Positions 46,001 to 52,910 of a DNA stretch of 64,000 bases are shown here, in pieces; within the stretch, counting starts at the first letter, position 1, and every line of letters starts with the position of its first letter. This DNA is from Dyadobacter soli (GTDB lineage Bacteria > Bacteroidota > Bacteroidia > Cytophagales > Spirosomataceae): contig NZ_FNAN01000010.1 of the NCBI RefSeq assembly GCF_900101885.1, positions 304,505-368,504 of the forward strand. Direction: 5' to 3'. The notes beneath the pieces are model-generated. The model was not told where the DNA came from and searched no databases. It saw nothing but the letters and a program-made list of their open reading frames with translations. Position numbers and translations under genes: made by a program.

Positions 46001-49000
46001 GCATGGGCCAGCTTACTTCGAAAACCGATTTCTCAGGTCTTCCTAAAAATGTAGTCACGACCTACGAATACTTTCCTTTGGGCAACCTGAAAAAGACCAC
46101 TGTCACGCCGAACGGCCCGGCAGCATCTCTTCCACGAAACACTTCGTCGATCTATGACCTGAAAGGCCGCTATGCAGAATCCAGCGTCAACGAACTCGGC
46201 CAGCCCTCTACGGCAACCTATGATCCCAAATGGGGCACGCCTTTGACCTCGACGGGCGTCGATGGGCTGGTTACCACATTTCAGTATGATGTTTTCGGAA
46301 GGCCCACCGTTACGACCGTCCCGGCCCTGGCTGCTTACAACATCACCCATAGCTACGGATGGGACCTCGCCGGTGGCGCCGTATGGTACAGCCTGGCTTC
46401 CCATCCGGGTAAGCCCAACGTCAAAACCTGGTATGATCTGTTGGGCCGAGAGATCAGGAAAGAGACCGAAGGCTTTGGCAACCAGGTGGTCACACAGGTC
46501 CAGAACTATGATGCAAGGGGTAATATCGCTTCCAGCACCCAGCCTTACAAAGCAGGCGAAACATTCATCACCACCACGACGCAATACGACGAATATAACA
46601 GGCCTAGCAGCATCAATAATGGCGCGCTGGGCACGAAAACGATCAGCTACGCCTATGCAGGCGGCGACCTCACGACTACCACGACCACTCCGGCGGGCAC
46701 AACCTCCCAAAAAACAGACGCCAGCGGAAAAGTGATCAGCTCGACCGACGATGGCGGGACATTGGCGTACACCTATTTCAGTCACGGCGGGGTAAAAGAA
46801 GTCAAGAACGGTGCTGTTGCGCTGGCCAGTAATCAATATGACGGCTACGGTCACCAAACCCAGCTAGCAGAACCGAATGCGGGCACCACCGCGTACGACT
46901 ACAATTCGCTGGGTGAGCTGGTCAGCCAAACCAATGCCAACGGAGCTGTCTACACTTTAACTTACGATGTCGCAGGGAGAATCGCCACCAGAACAAAAGC
47001 AGGCGAGCCAGCGACCATTTACCAATACCGGGCCTCCGGGAACGGTATTAACCAGATCGAGAAAGTGACCGGTTTTGCCGGTAACGTGGAAGACTACACC
47101 TATGACGCATTTGACAGGCTGGCTACCGTTACCAAAACCATCGATGGCAACCCCTACACAACGACTTATTCGTACAACAATTACGGGGACATTGCCTCGG
47201 TACTGTACCCATCGGGCTTTGCTACCAATCACGCTTACGACGCCAATGGTTATCCCATGACGATCAAAAACACAAACAGCTCCATAACCCTTTACACCAA
47301 TACCGGTATGAACGGCCTGGGCCAGAACTCGGCTTACATGCTGGGCAACGGCAAATCGTCGGTTATCAATTACGACTACGGCATTCCAAAGCTGTTTTCC
47401 ACCGTCGGCGTGCAGAACCTGGAACTGAGCTGGGATTACCCCAAAGGCAACCTCACCAAGCGTAAGGATTACATCAAAAACAAGGAAGAAAGCTTCGCGT
47501 ACGACAACCTCAGCCGGCTGCTTACGGCCACAGTCGCAGGCAAGCCCGTGCAAACGGTCACCTACGAGCCTTCGGGCAACATTGCCTCCAAAACCGATGC
47601 CGGGCAACAGTTCAGCTACCATCCCGCCAAACTCAATGCACTCGCGGGCATCATCGCTCCTACCACCGCGCTACCCATGCTCACACAGGACGTCACGTAC
47701 ACATCCTTTAACCAACCTGAAAAAATTACCGAAAACGGTTCAGGCCAGCCTTACGAGCTCACATACACCTACGATGCCGGTTACCAGCGCATCAAAGGCG
47801 TCATGAAAAAGAACGGCGCATTGATCAATACGCATTACTATTTCGGAAACTACGAAAAGGACATCACCACCGGCGTGCCCGACAAGCACCTGCATTACAT
47901 TCACACGCCCGCCGGGCTCTCGGCCATCGTGATCCGCGAGAACGGCACCGACCAATACTACTACACCTACACCGACCACCTCGGCTCGCTGCTCACATTA
48001 ACCGCCCCCAACGGCACCGTCATCCTCGACCAGAACTTTGACGCCTGGGGCCGGCTGCGCCATCCTGCTAACTGGGATTACGCCAATGTTCCCACGCCCA
48101 CCAGCTACCTGTACCGCGGCTTTACCGGCCATGAGCATCTGACCAATTTCAATTTGATCAACATGAATGGGCGGATGTATGACCCGGTGGTCGGCAGGGT
48201 GCTGAGTCCTGACAATTTTGTGCAGAATGCGTATTCGACGCAGGCGTATAACCGGTATAGCTATGTGATGAATAATCCTTTGAAGTATGTGGATCCTAGT
48301 GGGCAATTTTTTGGAACTATAATGACTTTCACAGGCGATCTATTTGAGACAGCATTTCTTCATGGTGGTTTTGATCCGACAAGCAGGGCGGCCAGAAGCA
48401 ATGCATGGCGAAACTTTGATCCGACTGCACCAGGAACCAGGACGAACAATGCCTGGAAAATTGATATGGGGGTTTTCAAGACCGATCCTAAGCAAGATTT
48501 TTTCGGCCGAGCAGGCACATTACTTTCCAGATTTACCTGGGAAGCTCCACAGACGGTTCTGGGTAACCTCTATTCTCATTTCAGAAACGGTACCAGACAA
48601 GTTGACAACGTTGAATATTGGCATGGAGCGACGTTAGTCAATTCTAATGGAGTGGAGAAATGGGGATTAACTCTTGGGCCCTACATTAATTCGGAAGACA
48701 TGGTAATTGGCGACGACATGTTCCGTCATGAGTACGGTCATACGCTTCAAAGCAAACTCCATGGACCGCTTTACATCACTCATGTGGGTGTCCCAAGCAT
48801 CATTGGGTCAACACTTGATCAAATCGGCTGGCATAATCACGACCATGAGTGGAACGAAATTCAGGCTAATAAAATGTCCTATAAATACTTAATGAAACAC
48901 CATCAAGAGAGCCTTAATGCAAATACTAATGGCAATCCTTGGAGTGACGAATACAGACTTAAATATGTCAGAGACTGGTATTTCTTTCTATTTCCGCCAT

Positions 49001-49026
49001 CATATCTTTCACTACTTAACTTTTAA
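43075..49026 (+). CDS. Sec-exported SpvB/FG-GAP/Rhs-repeat protein with variable metallopeptidase tail (candidate polymorphic toxin)
   Basis: A 1983-residue giant. A signal-type helix (about 19-33, WLFLILVIFTGF) is followed by an SpvB/TcdB-type N-terminal domain (about 60-180: PPGTNGTTPAVSINYHS, GNGVLGQGWDIGGLSKITR). Six FG-GAP/VCBS calcium turns lie between about 363 and 728 (for example FNGDGKSDI, FNGDGKTDI and INGDGKSDI), then a long array of YD repeats. The Rhs core ends in GRMYDPVVGRVLSPDNF and YVDPSGQ (about 1738-1744). The 240-residue tail is AT-rich compared with the core and contains HEYGH (1885-1889) with a downstream helix bearing Glu1928 (EIQAN), consistent with a zinc metallopeptidase. 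The plan resembles fused TcB-TcC/Rhs toxins, in which the shell encloses a C-terminal effector cut off at the DPxG site. Alternatively, it could be a cell-surface protein whose peptidase tail acts on itself. Confidence 0.88.
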   Translation: MHTCYTQKARKPVSVYRIDWLFLILVIFTGFDSTAQNVVYQTLHTGATFDGRAINQSLPVGSISGSGNVASGGATYSIALAIPPGTNGTTPAVSINYHSMAGNGVLGQGWDIGGLSKITRCTRNMYFDNETNAVVMTNSDRFALDGARLIAKAGSYGEPNTTYGTESENFATIISKSTQGNGPQWFEVATKDGVKMEYGNTPDSRQTGQFATVLTWALSRILYPDGNYITFKYKSGGFALLIEEINYTGNTAQGLAPYNQVKFDYKIRTIDENAGFENDTKVESKCLLDKVTTKAEGATVKTYQFNYGHDNINSYLKEVIEAGTDGTQLNATIFTYGSPSAEFSTVETEGYDYPSSTTITGDFNADGLTDFLEASLIQNPAVYRMIVYVKYPAYIGQPNSFFVDNVTDAPITYSVVKKQSIPNSFDFSAYDFTGDGADDVLMTNVAGSGQNRTLTSLRIYRAVQNYDWQTNGQTAIQFDPLNISPYPGYSKIHPSGHFIFPGDYDGDGVQDILTMLGTTAGNFYYCHLYNGKVQPEFGTAGITGVFSIGLSDWPTADKVHIVDFNGDGKSDIMLIKGLECEVFTFDGWSARRIHYSINYLNKDHLSYFGDFNGDGKTDILAKLTTSGEWKILISNGIGFYESPFAFNTIPDTDPFTGDQLGIADINGDGKSDIYHGWQTAAPSNFDVYYGKGYSSTGVNFYRVNSTYAVNLGAPPPMIGDFNGDHRADIANFKNINVKMDLFYFKKEGRENLIEKVKNGYNHVTEWVYKKLTDENGFHIRGNLTAYPFNAIQPALHAVSDFKVQNGIGGNNTTQYTYEAAKFHRAGKGFLGFGKITANNLAAGIKTVAENEFNTTYYAAVPYRTSVYLSSTSALLSQTTNTNVFVSPAAKRFWVKTTNILENKVLEGRTTSTVNVYDDFGNVKQSTVNNGVETAVNDIIYGAYPAGVLNKPTSVTVSTTRSGQPAFSFVTGYGYNGMGQLTSKTDFSGLPKNVVTTYEYFPLGNLKKTTVTPNGPAASLPRNTSSIYDLKGRYAESSVNELGQPSTATYDPKWGTPLTSTGVDGLVTTFQYDVFGRPTVTTVPALAAYNITHSYGWDLAGGAVWYSLASHPGKPNVKTWYDLLGREIRKETEGFGNQVVTQVQNYDARGNIASSTQPYKAGETFITTTTQYDEYNRPSSINNGALGTKTISYAYAGGDLTTTTTTPAGTTSQKTDASGKVISSTDDGGTLAYTYFSHGGVKEVKNGAVALASNQYDGYGHQTQLAEPNAGTTAYDYNSLGELVSQTNANGAVYTLTYDVAGRIATRTKAGEPATIYQYRASGNGINQIEKVTGFAGNVEDYTYDAFDRLATVTKTIDGNPYTTTYSYNNYGDIASVLYPSGFATNHAYDANGYPMTIKNTNSSITLYTNTGMNGLGQNSAYMLGNGKSSVINYDYGIPKLFSTVGVQNLELSWDYPKGNLTKRKDYIKNKEESFAYDNLSRLLTATVAGKPVQTVTYEPSGNIASKTDAGQQFSYHPAKLNALAGIIAPTTALPMLTQDVTYTSFNQPEKITENGSGQPYELTYTYDAGYQRIKGVMKKNGALINTHYYFGNYEKDITTGVPDKHLHYIHTPAGLSAIVIRENGTDQYYYTYTDHLGSLLTLTAPNGTVILDQNFDAWGRLRHPANWDYANVPTPTSYLYRGFTGHEHLTNFNLINMNGRMYDPVVGRVLSPDNFVQNAYSTQAYNRYSYVMNNPLKYVDPSGQFFGTIMTFTGDLFETAFLHGGFDPTSRAARSNAWRNFDPTAPGTRTNNAWKIDMGVFKTDPKQDFFGRAGTLLSRFTWEAPQTVLGNLYSHFRNGTRQVDNVEYWHGATLVNSNGVEKWGLTLGPYINSEDMVIGDDMFRHEYGHTLQSKLHGPLYITHVGVPSIIGSTLDQIGWHNHDHEWNEIQANKMSYKYLMKHHQESLNANTNGNPWSDEYRLKYVRDWYFFLFPPSYLSLLNF

Positions 49027-49038
49027 ACACCTATAAAT

Positions 49039-49449
49039 ATGAAGCATCTTTCAATCACTCTAATTCTTATTGTCTCTCTGATTTCCTGTACAAATTCTTG
49101 TGAAAATCCTTTTGGATTTCCAGTGGCGTACACACTTCACATTCAAAACAATAGCAGTAGCCCAATTTTTTATCTGGTGAGCAAAATATACCCAGACACA
49201 TCTATTCAAGACTCATTACAAATGGGAGGTCTCGCACCTTCAATGCAACACCCATATGAGTCGCGCAAAACCTGGCCGAAGTTTTTCGAGTCCCTGCCAG
49301 CGGATACGCTCAGCGTCTTTTTCTTTTCACCTGATACCGTTCGCAAGTATGGATGGAAACAGGTACAAAGCAAGTATTTAATATTAAAACGAAAAGACAT
49401 AGGCTTACAGAACTTGGAAGCTAGCGACTATCTGATCACATTCCCATGA
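49039..49449 (+). CDS. lipoprotein paralogue A, immediately after the Rhs gene
   Basis: A 136-residue lipoprotein (signal KHLSITLILIVSLISC, Cys17). After Cys comes TNSCENPFG, then a beta-rich domain with YTLHIQNNSSSPIFY and YPDTSIQDS, and the strongly conserved block LSVFFFSPDTVRKYGWKQ followed by VQSKYLIL. It is about two-thirds identical without gaps (by hand count, 92 of 136) to the gene at 49534. The type, with a 'DTV-KY-W---Y-ILKR-D' end, is frequent in Bacteroidota and has no assigned function. It starts 12 bases after the Rhs stop, the place where an immunity gene is expected, so protection of the envelope against the peptidase tail is a plausible inference only. Confidence 0.78.
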   Translation: MKHLSITLILIVSLISCTNSCENPFGFPVAYTLHIQNNSSSPIFYLVSKIYPDTSIQDSLQMGGLAPSMQHPYESRKTWPKFFESLPADTLSVFFFSPDTVRKYGWKQVQSKYLILKRKDIGLQNLEASDYLITFP

Positions 49450-49523
49450 AATCCAGGCTATCCATGATAGATCTGTATTTCTTCATATTTCGTCCATCAT
49501 ACCTCTACCATTCGAGCTTTTAA
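49446..49523 (+). pseudogene. fossil of the Rhs protein C-terminus
   Basis: Between the two lipoprotein genes, a frame beginning at the ATG overlapping the first gene's stop ends ...DLYFFIFRPSYLYHSSF-stop. The last residues of the Rhs protein are ...DWYFFLFPPSYLSLLNF-stop. The blocks YFF-x-F-x-PSYL and the final Phe match, and the DNA matches codon by codon through most of this part, including the TTT-TAA end. It therefore looks like the remnant of a second toxin tail that once preceded the second lipoprotein gene. It is too short to have a function. Confidence 0.72.
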
Positions 49524-49533
49524 GCCAATTAAC

Positions 49534-49944
49534 ATGATACGAATTTTGACCACACTAGTTACTACCATTTCACTATCTGCCTGTTCAAATTCCTGTGAAA
49601 ATCCATTCGGGGTTCGGGTTGCATACACTCTGCACGTCCAGAACAATAGCAGTAATCTGGTATTCTATAAAATAAGTAAGATCTATCCAGATACCTCCAT
49701 TCAGGATTCAGCTGTAAATGGCGACATTCTTTCCTTAAAACAGCAACCATATGAGTCGCATAAAACGTGGCAGAAATTCTTTGACGCGCTACCAGCAGAA
49801 ACACTCAGTGTATTTTTCTTTTCCCCAGACACCGTTCGTAAGTATGGCTGGAAACAGGTACAAAGTAAATATCTCATACTAGCTAGAAAAGACATTAGTC
49901 TGCACGACCTAGAAGTTAACGACCACATAATTACCTACCCATGA
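49534..49944 (+). CDS. lipoprotein paralogue B
   Basis: A 136-residue lipoprotein (signal IRILTTLVTTISLSAC, Cys17), same length as paralogue A and colinear with it. Identity is highest at SNSCENPFG, SKIYPDTSIQDS and in the second half (SVFFFSPDTVRKYGWKQ, SKYLIL). Differences cluster in residues 58-68 and in the signal peptide. It lies 10 bases after the fossil toxin tail, exactly as paralogue A lies 12 bases after the intact Rhs gene, which supports duplication of a tail-plus-lipoprotein unit. Its stop overlaps the ATG of a degenerate third ORF. Confidence 0.78.
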   Translation: MIRILTTLVTTISLSACSNSCENPFGVRVAYTLHVQNNSSNLVFYKISKIYPDTSIQDSAVNGDILSLKQQPYESHKTWQKFFDALPAETLSVFFFSPDTVRKYGWKQVQSKYLILARKDISLHDLEVNDHIITYP

Positions 49945-50096
49945 AAAGCAAACCAATATTACTCTTAACATTAATAGGCCTCGTTGCTAGCACCTGCCAC
50001 CGTGAGGACCCTGACTGTCATCGCTGCATTACAATTGAAAATGCCTCGCGGGACTACATCATATTTGCGCCAAAATATATCAATATAACTTCCTGA
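49941..50096 (+). pseudogene. truncated third lipoprotein ORF
   Basis: A 51-residue frame starting in the ATGA overlap of paralogue B: a lipoprotein-like signal (KSKPILLLTLIGLVASTC) followed by HREDPDCHRCITIENASRDYIIF and an early stop. The position of the second cysteine and the 'I-I-N-S--IIF' strand recall the start of paralogues A and B (SCENPFG, YTLHIQNNSSSPIFY), so it may be a decayed third member. A +1 shift would run into the frame of the next ORF, but the sequence there does not resemble the rest of the family. Confidence 0.5.
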
Positions 50097-50158
50097 TTAT
50101 TAGACGGCAGCATACCAGCATGTCGCAGTTAAAACACCATGATAAACACACAATAAAT

Positions 50159-50455
50159 ATGAAGCATATTATCATCGACGCGGCGCACAATGGTGTACGC
50201 ATACGATGCTTCTGTTCCAGCAAGCGCGTAATGGTGGAAAATCTACCCATTAGTTCGCCGTTAATAAAAAGTCTCAGCGTGTGGATGCAGAAGTATGAAG
50301 AAATGAACAACGGTGATTGCCATCCATATTCATTGATTGAGTCAGTGGAAAATGAAGGAATAAATATCGCCTTGAATATAAAGAATGAAGCACCATACTT
50401 GAACGCTGTTTATCAATCAGATATATTATTGGTCGCATTTTTTGGCCCACTTTGA
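50159..50455 (+). CDS. hypothetical 98-residue protein
   Basis: A small ORF counted from ATG 50159 (an upstream ATG at 50120 adds 13 residues). No signal peptide or recognised domain; the C-terminal part (VENEGINIALNIKNEAPYLNAVY and DILLVAFFGPL) looks like a small alpha/beta domain. The bases around its start (TAAACAC, then ATAAATATGAAGCAT) closely match those around the start of lipoprotein paralogue A, so part of it may be a recombined fragment. As a small soluble protein in this position, it could be an immunity or orphan gene. Coding status uncertain. Confidence 0.4.
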   Translation: MKHIIIDAAHNGVRIRCFCSSKRVMVENLPISSPLIKSLSVWMQKYEEMNNGDCHPYSLIESVENEGINIALNIKNEAPYLNAVYQSDILLVAFFGPL

Positions 50456-50683
50456 TAAAGTTCAGTCAATTACCAAACAACTATTTACACTTTATGCTAA
50501 ATAAACTTATTCACTAACCGATAAAAAATTTGAAATGCCATTAAATAATTATGCAATTCTAAAAAGTATTTTCGACTGTATTTTCATGTATTAATCAACT
50601 TTACATCGCTTGATTTATATTGAAAACATCTTTACACTTTCTACTAATAAAATAAACTAAATATCTACATAACACCATCCACT

Positions 50684-51112
50684 ATGAAAAATGCACTATC
50701 CATCATTCTAATTGCTCTCCTGCCGCTTTTAAGCGTTGCCCAAGCCCATATCGATTCGATGGCAATCGTACAAAAATCGCAACCCTATACAATCGACAAA
50801 CCGGAGGATCTGAACATCAAGGGGCAGATCGATGCGGCCCGGCATTACAAGAGGTACAAAGGCGCGGCAACGGGAACATTACTAACGAGTCTGCTATCAC
50901 CGGTAATCGGTCTTATTCCAGCCATTTTATGCTCTGCTACTTATCCTAAAATTGACAATTTGGGGTATCCTAATGAAGAATTGTTCAAGCAAGCGACGTA
51001 TTATAAGGCTTACACTAGAAGGGAGAAGAAAATAAAACAGCGGAAAGTCTGGTCTAACTGGGGCATTGGTTTGGGAGTAAATTTGGTTGTAGTCCTGATA
51101 TTGGCTAATTAA
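50684..51112 (+). CDS. small exported membrane protein, function unknown
   Basis: A 142-residue protein with a signal peptide (KNALSIILIALLPLLSVAQA), a short spacer, then two hydrophobic segments (about 66-87, TGTLLTSLLSPVIGLIPAILC, and 124-140, GIGLGVNLVVVLILAN) around a basic amphipathic part (YTRREKKIKQRKVW). The block ARHYKRYKGAATGTLLTSLLSP and the end KKIKQRKVWSNWGIGLG have the look of a conserved small family in Bacteroidota; the function is not known to me. It is preceded by a 228-base AT-rich gap in which I see no gene, and is followed by another exported protein. Confidence 0.65.
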   Translation: MKNALSIILIALLPLLSVAQAHIDSMAIVQKSQPYTIDKPEDLNIKGQIDAARHYKRYKGAATGTLLTSLLSPVIGLIPAILCSATYPKIDNLGYPNEELFKQATYYKAYTRREKKIKQRKVWSNWGIGLGVNLVVVLILAN

Positions 51113-51184
51113 ATACAAATTAACATTATGACACTTTTAGTTGTACAAATTTTAAGCCTGAATAGTCAAGTCCATTCAGATTAC

Positions 51185-52189
51185 ATGAAAATACCTCTTC
51201 TATTACTTACCATATTGGTCGCGCTTCCTTCGCTTGGACAAATCAGCCTTACACTTAATCCTCATTGTGGCGATTTTGAGCCCGTATTTACAGATGTTGA
51301 AGTACTTGACTTGCGAGAAGGCCAAAAGCTAGTGGGTTTTATTCACAAAGGGATAACCAACAAGCCGGAACAAATCGTCTTTACAGGAAATATGGCCGAT
51401 AGTCTCGTCCCATTTTTTAAAGCGCCGAATGGCGATTTGAAAACTCCCAAAAAACTCGTCTTTATTCTAAATGAATTATTTATGAATGAGAATACGAAAA
51501 GTGTCCCGAAAACCGGGAAACTAAAATTATCGACCAGGTTGTTTATTAAAAATGATCTTGAAACGTATTCCGAGATATTGACGACTGACAGCATCTTCAC
51601 AGTCAAAGGATTCGACGTCACAAAAAAGCTATTTCGACTGGTTAGTGATGAACTCTGTAATCTCTCAAAAACTGCCGCAAAGACCGAAAACAATCGAGAG
51701 AGGCCGGTTCTTACGCGTTCCGAGCTGGAACATTTTGATAGTTTGGAAATTAGTAAACTACCCATATTCTCCAATCAGAAGCCCACATCCGGTATTTTCA
51801 AAGACTATTCACATTTCAAGGAAAATAAACCAGACATTGAAGCAGAAATCCTTGTCGAGAAGTCAAAAAAAGGCAAGTTCACAGCCTACCGAATATTTGG
51901 TTCCAGAAGAAAAAAAGTGCAACTGGAAACGAGCGGATTTTATGCTATATCCGATGGTATAAAGTTATTCAAAGCCACTTCCGAAGGTCTCTTTGAAATT
52001 AAAAAAATCGACCATAAATTATTCTATGACAGAGCGGGTTCTTTTACCGACCCCGGCAATGCAGGTATCTATTTCGGAATGGCAGGTGCAATGATAGCTT
52101 TCTCACTATCTCCACACAAAATCAATTTGTTCAGGTTCAAAATCAATCACCGGCGTGGAAATTCGATTCCGATGGGCATTGTCGAATAG
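51185..52189 (+). CDS. hypothetical secreted/membrane protein
   Basis: ATG 51185 begins a signal peptide (KIPLLLLTILVALPSLGQ), so it is preferred to ATG 51128. The 334-residue protein begins with a short Cys-containing region (LNPHCGDFEPVF) that may be a beta strand domain with a carboxypeptidase-like turn (VEVLDLREGQKLVGFI). A basic/hydrophilic middle follows, with EILVEKSKKGKFTAYRIFGSRRKKV and SGFYAISDGIKLFKATSEGLFEI, and a last hydrophobic stretch (GIYFGMAGAMIAFSL). Not recognised. Codon use is AT-richer than in core genes of the window, consistent with an accessory block. Confidence 0.6.
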   Translation: MKIPLLLLTILVALPSLGQISLTLNPHCGDFEPVFTDVEVLDLREGQKLVGFIHKGITNKPEQIVFTGNMADSLVPFFKAPNGDLKTPKKLVFILNELFMNENTKSVPKTGKLKLSTRLFIKNDLETYSEILTTDSIFTVKGFDVTKKLFRLVSDELCNLSKTAAKTENNRERPVLTRSELEHFDSLEISKLPIFSNQKPTSGIFKDYSHFKENKPDIEAEILVEKSKKGKFTAYRIFGSRRKKVQLETSGFYAISDGIKLFKATSEGLFEIKKIDHKLFYDRAGSFTDPGNAGIYFGMAGAMIAFSLSPHKINLFRFKINHRRGNSIPMGIVE

Positions 52190-52316
52190 TTATAAAAATA
52201 ATCGATCAATCATCAGCCATGAAAACAAAAGCTTCGATCATACTTCTCGCAACGTTGTTAGCACAGGCACAGGCAATTAAAGCATTTAACCATACGAACA
52301 TTAAAATATTTCATCA

Positions 52317-52877
52317 ATGCAAAACACATTTACACTCTTCATTCTCCTTCTCATTTCCACCGCCAGTACTTGTTCTTCCCAAGATGATCCGAAAGCGGTT
52401 AGTCAGGAATACGAATCCTGCTGCGGCACCGAACCCGTAGAGTTCTCTTATGAAAAGAAGCGGATCTACATGCCCAATGTGTTTACGCCCAACAAGGATG
52501 GTGTAAATGATTATTTCTTCCCTGTCGTAAATGATGTCGTTACCGACGTATGGGGCTTTGCCGTTTACAGTATTGAGGGTGATACAATGCTGTATCAAAA
52601 ACCCTATTTCAATTCCAAAATGCCTGTGGAAGAGTACGGATGGGACGGATTACGACCGGATGGTTCGCGGTACAAAGGGGCGTTCCGATATAAAATGCGG
52701 GTAGACGATATGCTGGCGAACAAGCACATTGTTCAAGGCCGCGCGTGTGCGATCGTATGCGGGAGCAGCTCGGAAGTATTTCAGACAAAAACCGGTTGCT
52801 TTTATCCTATTCAGGCAAGTAAGGAGGGCACATTGGATGAATCAATTGCCAATGGAGAGAAGGATTGTTTTAAATAA
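52317..52877 (+). CDS. lipoprotein with gliding-motility CHU_C-like motif
   Basis: A 186-residue protein with a lipoprotein-like start (QNTFTLFILLLISTASTC, SSQDD after Cys). The segment YMPNVFTPNKDGVNDYFFPV is the signature of the gliding-motility-associated CHU_C / type-B T9SS sorting domain, followed by the usual W-F-VYSIEG--MLY and 'W-GLRPDGSRYKGAF-Y' parts. In large adhesins this domain is the C-terminal export and anchoring tail. Here it stands alone behind a lipid-anchor signal, which is unusual. The end (FQTKTGCFYPIQASKEGTLDE) adds extra cysteines. Possibly a surface lipoprotein that replaces the sorting domain of a partner; inference only. Confidence 0.7.
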   Translation: MQNTFTLFILLLISTASTCSSQDDPKAVSQEYESCCGTEPVEFSYEKKRIYMPNVFTPNKDGVNDYFFPVVNDVVTDVWGFAVYSIEGDTMLYQKPYFNSKMPVEEYGWDGLRPDGSRYKGAFRYKMRVDDMLANKHIVQGRACAIVCGSSSEVFQTKTGCFYPIQASKEGTLDESIANGEKDCFK

Positions 52878-52910
52878 AACGAAAATCACATTATAATCCC
52901 AGTTATACCT

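Noticed and set aside
49941..50455. Single frameshifted lipoprotein gene spanning the 51-residue ORF and the next ORF
   Set aside because: Joining the frames does not produce the conserved second half of the lipoprotein family, so the two ORFs are kept separate.
52219..52440. 73-residue ORF with a signal-like start (KTKASIILLATLLAQAQA)
   Set aside because: Its second half overlaps the CHU_C-like lipoprotein gene in another frame and is low-complexity; it may be a remnant signal peptide, but a real product is not supported.
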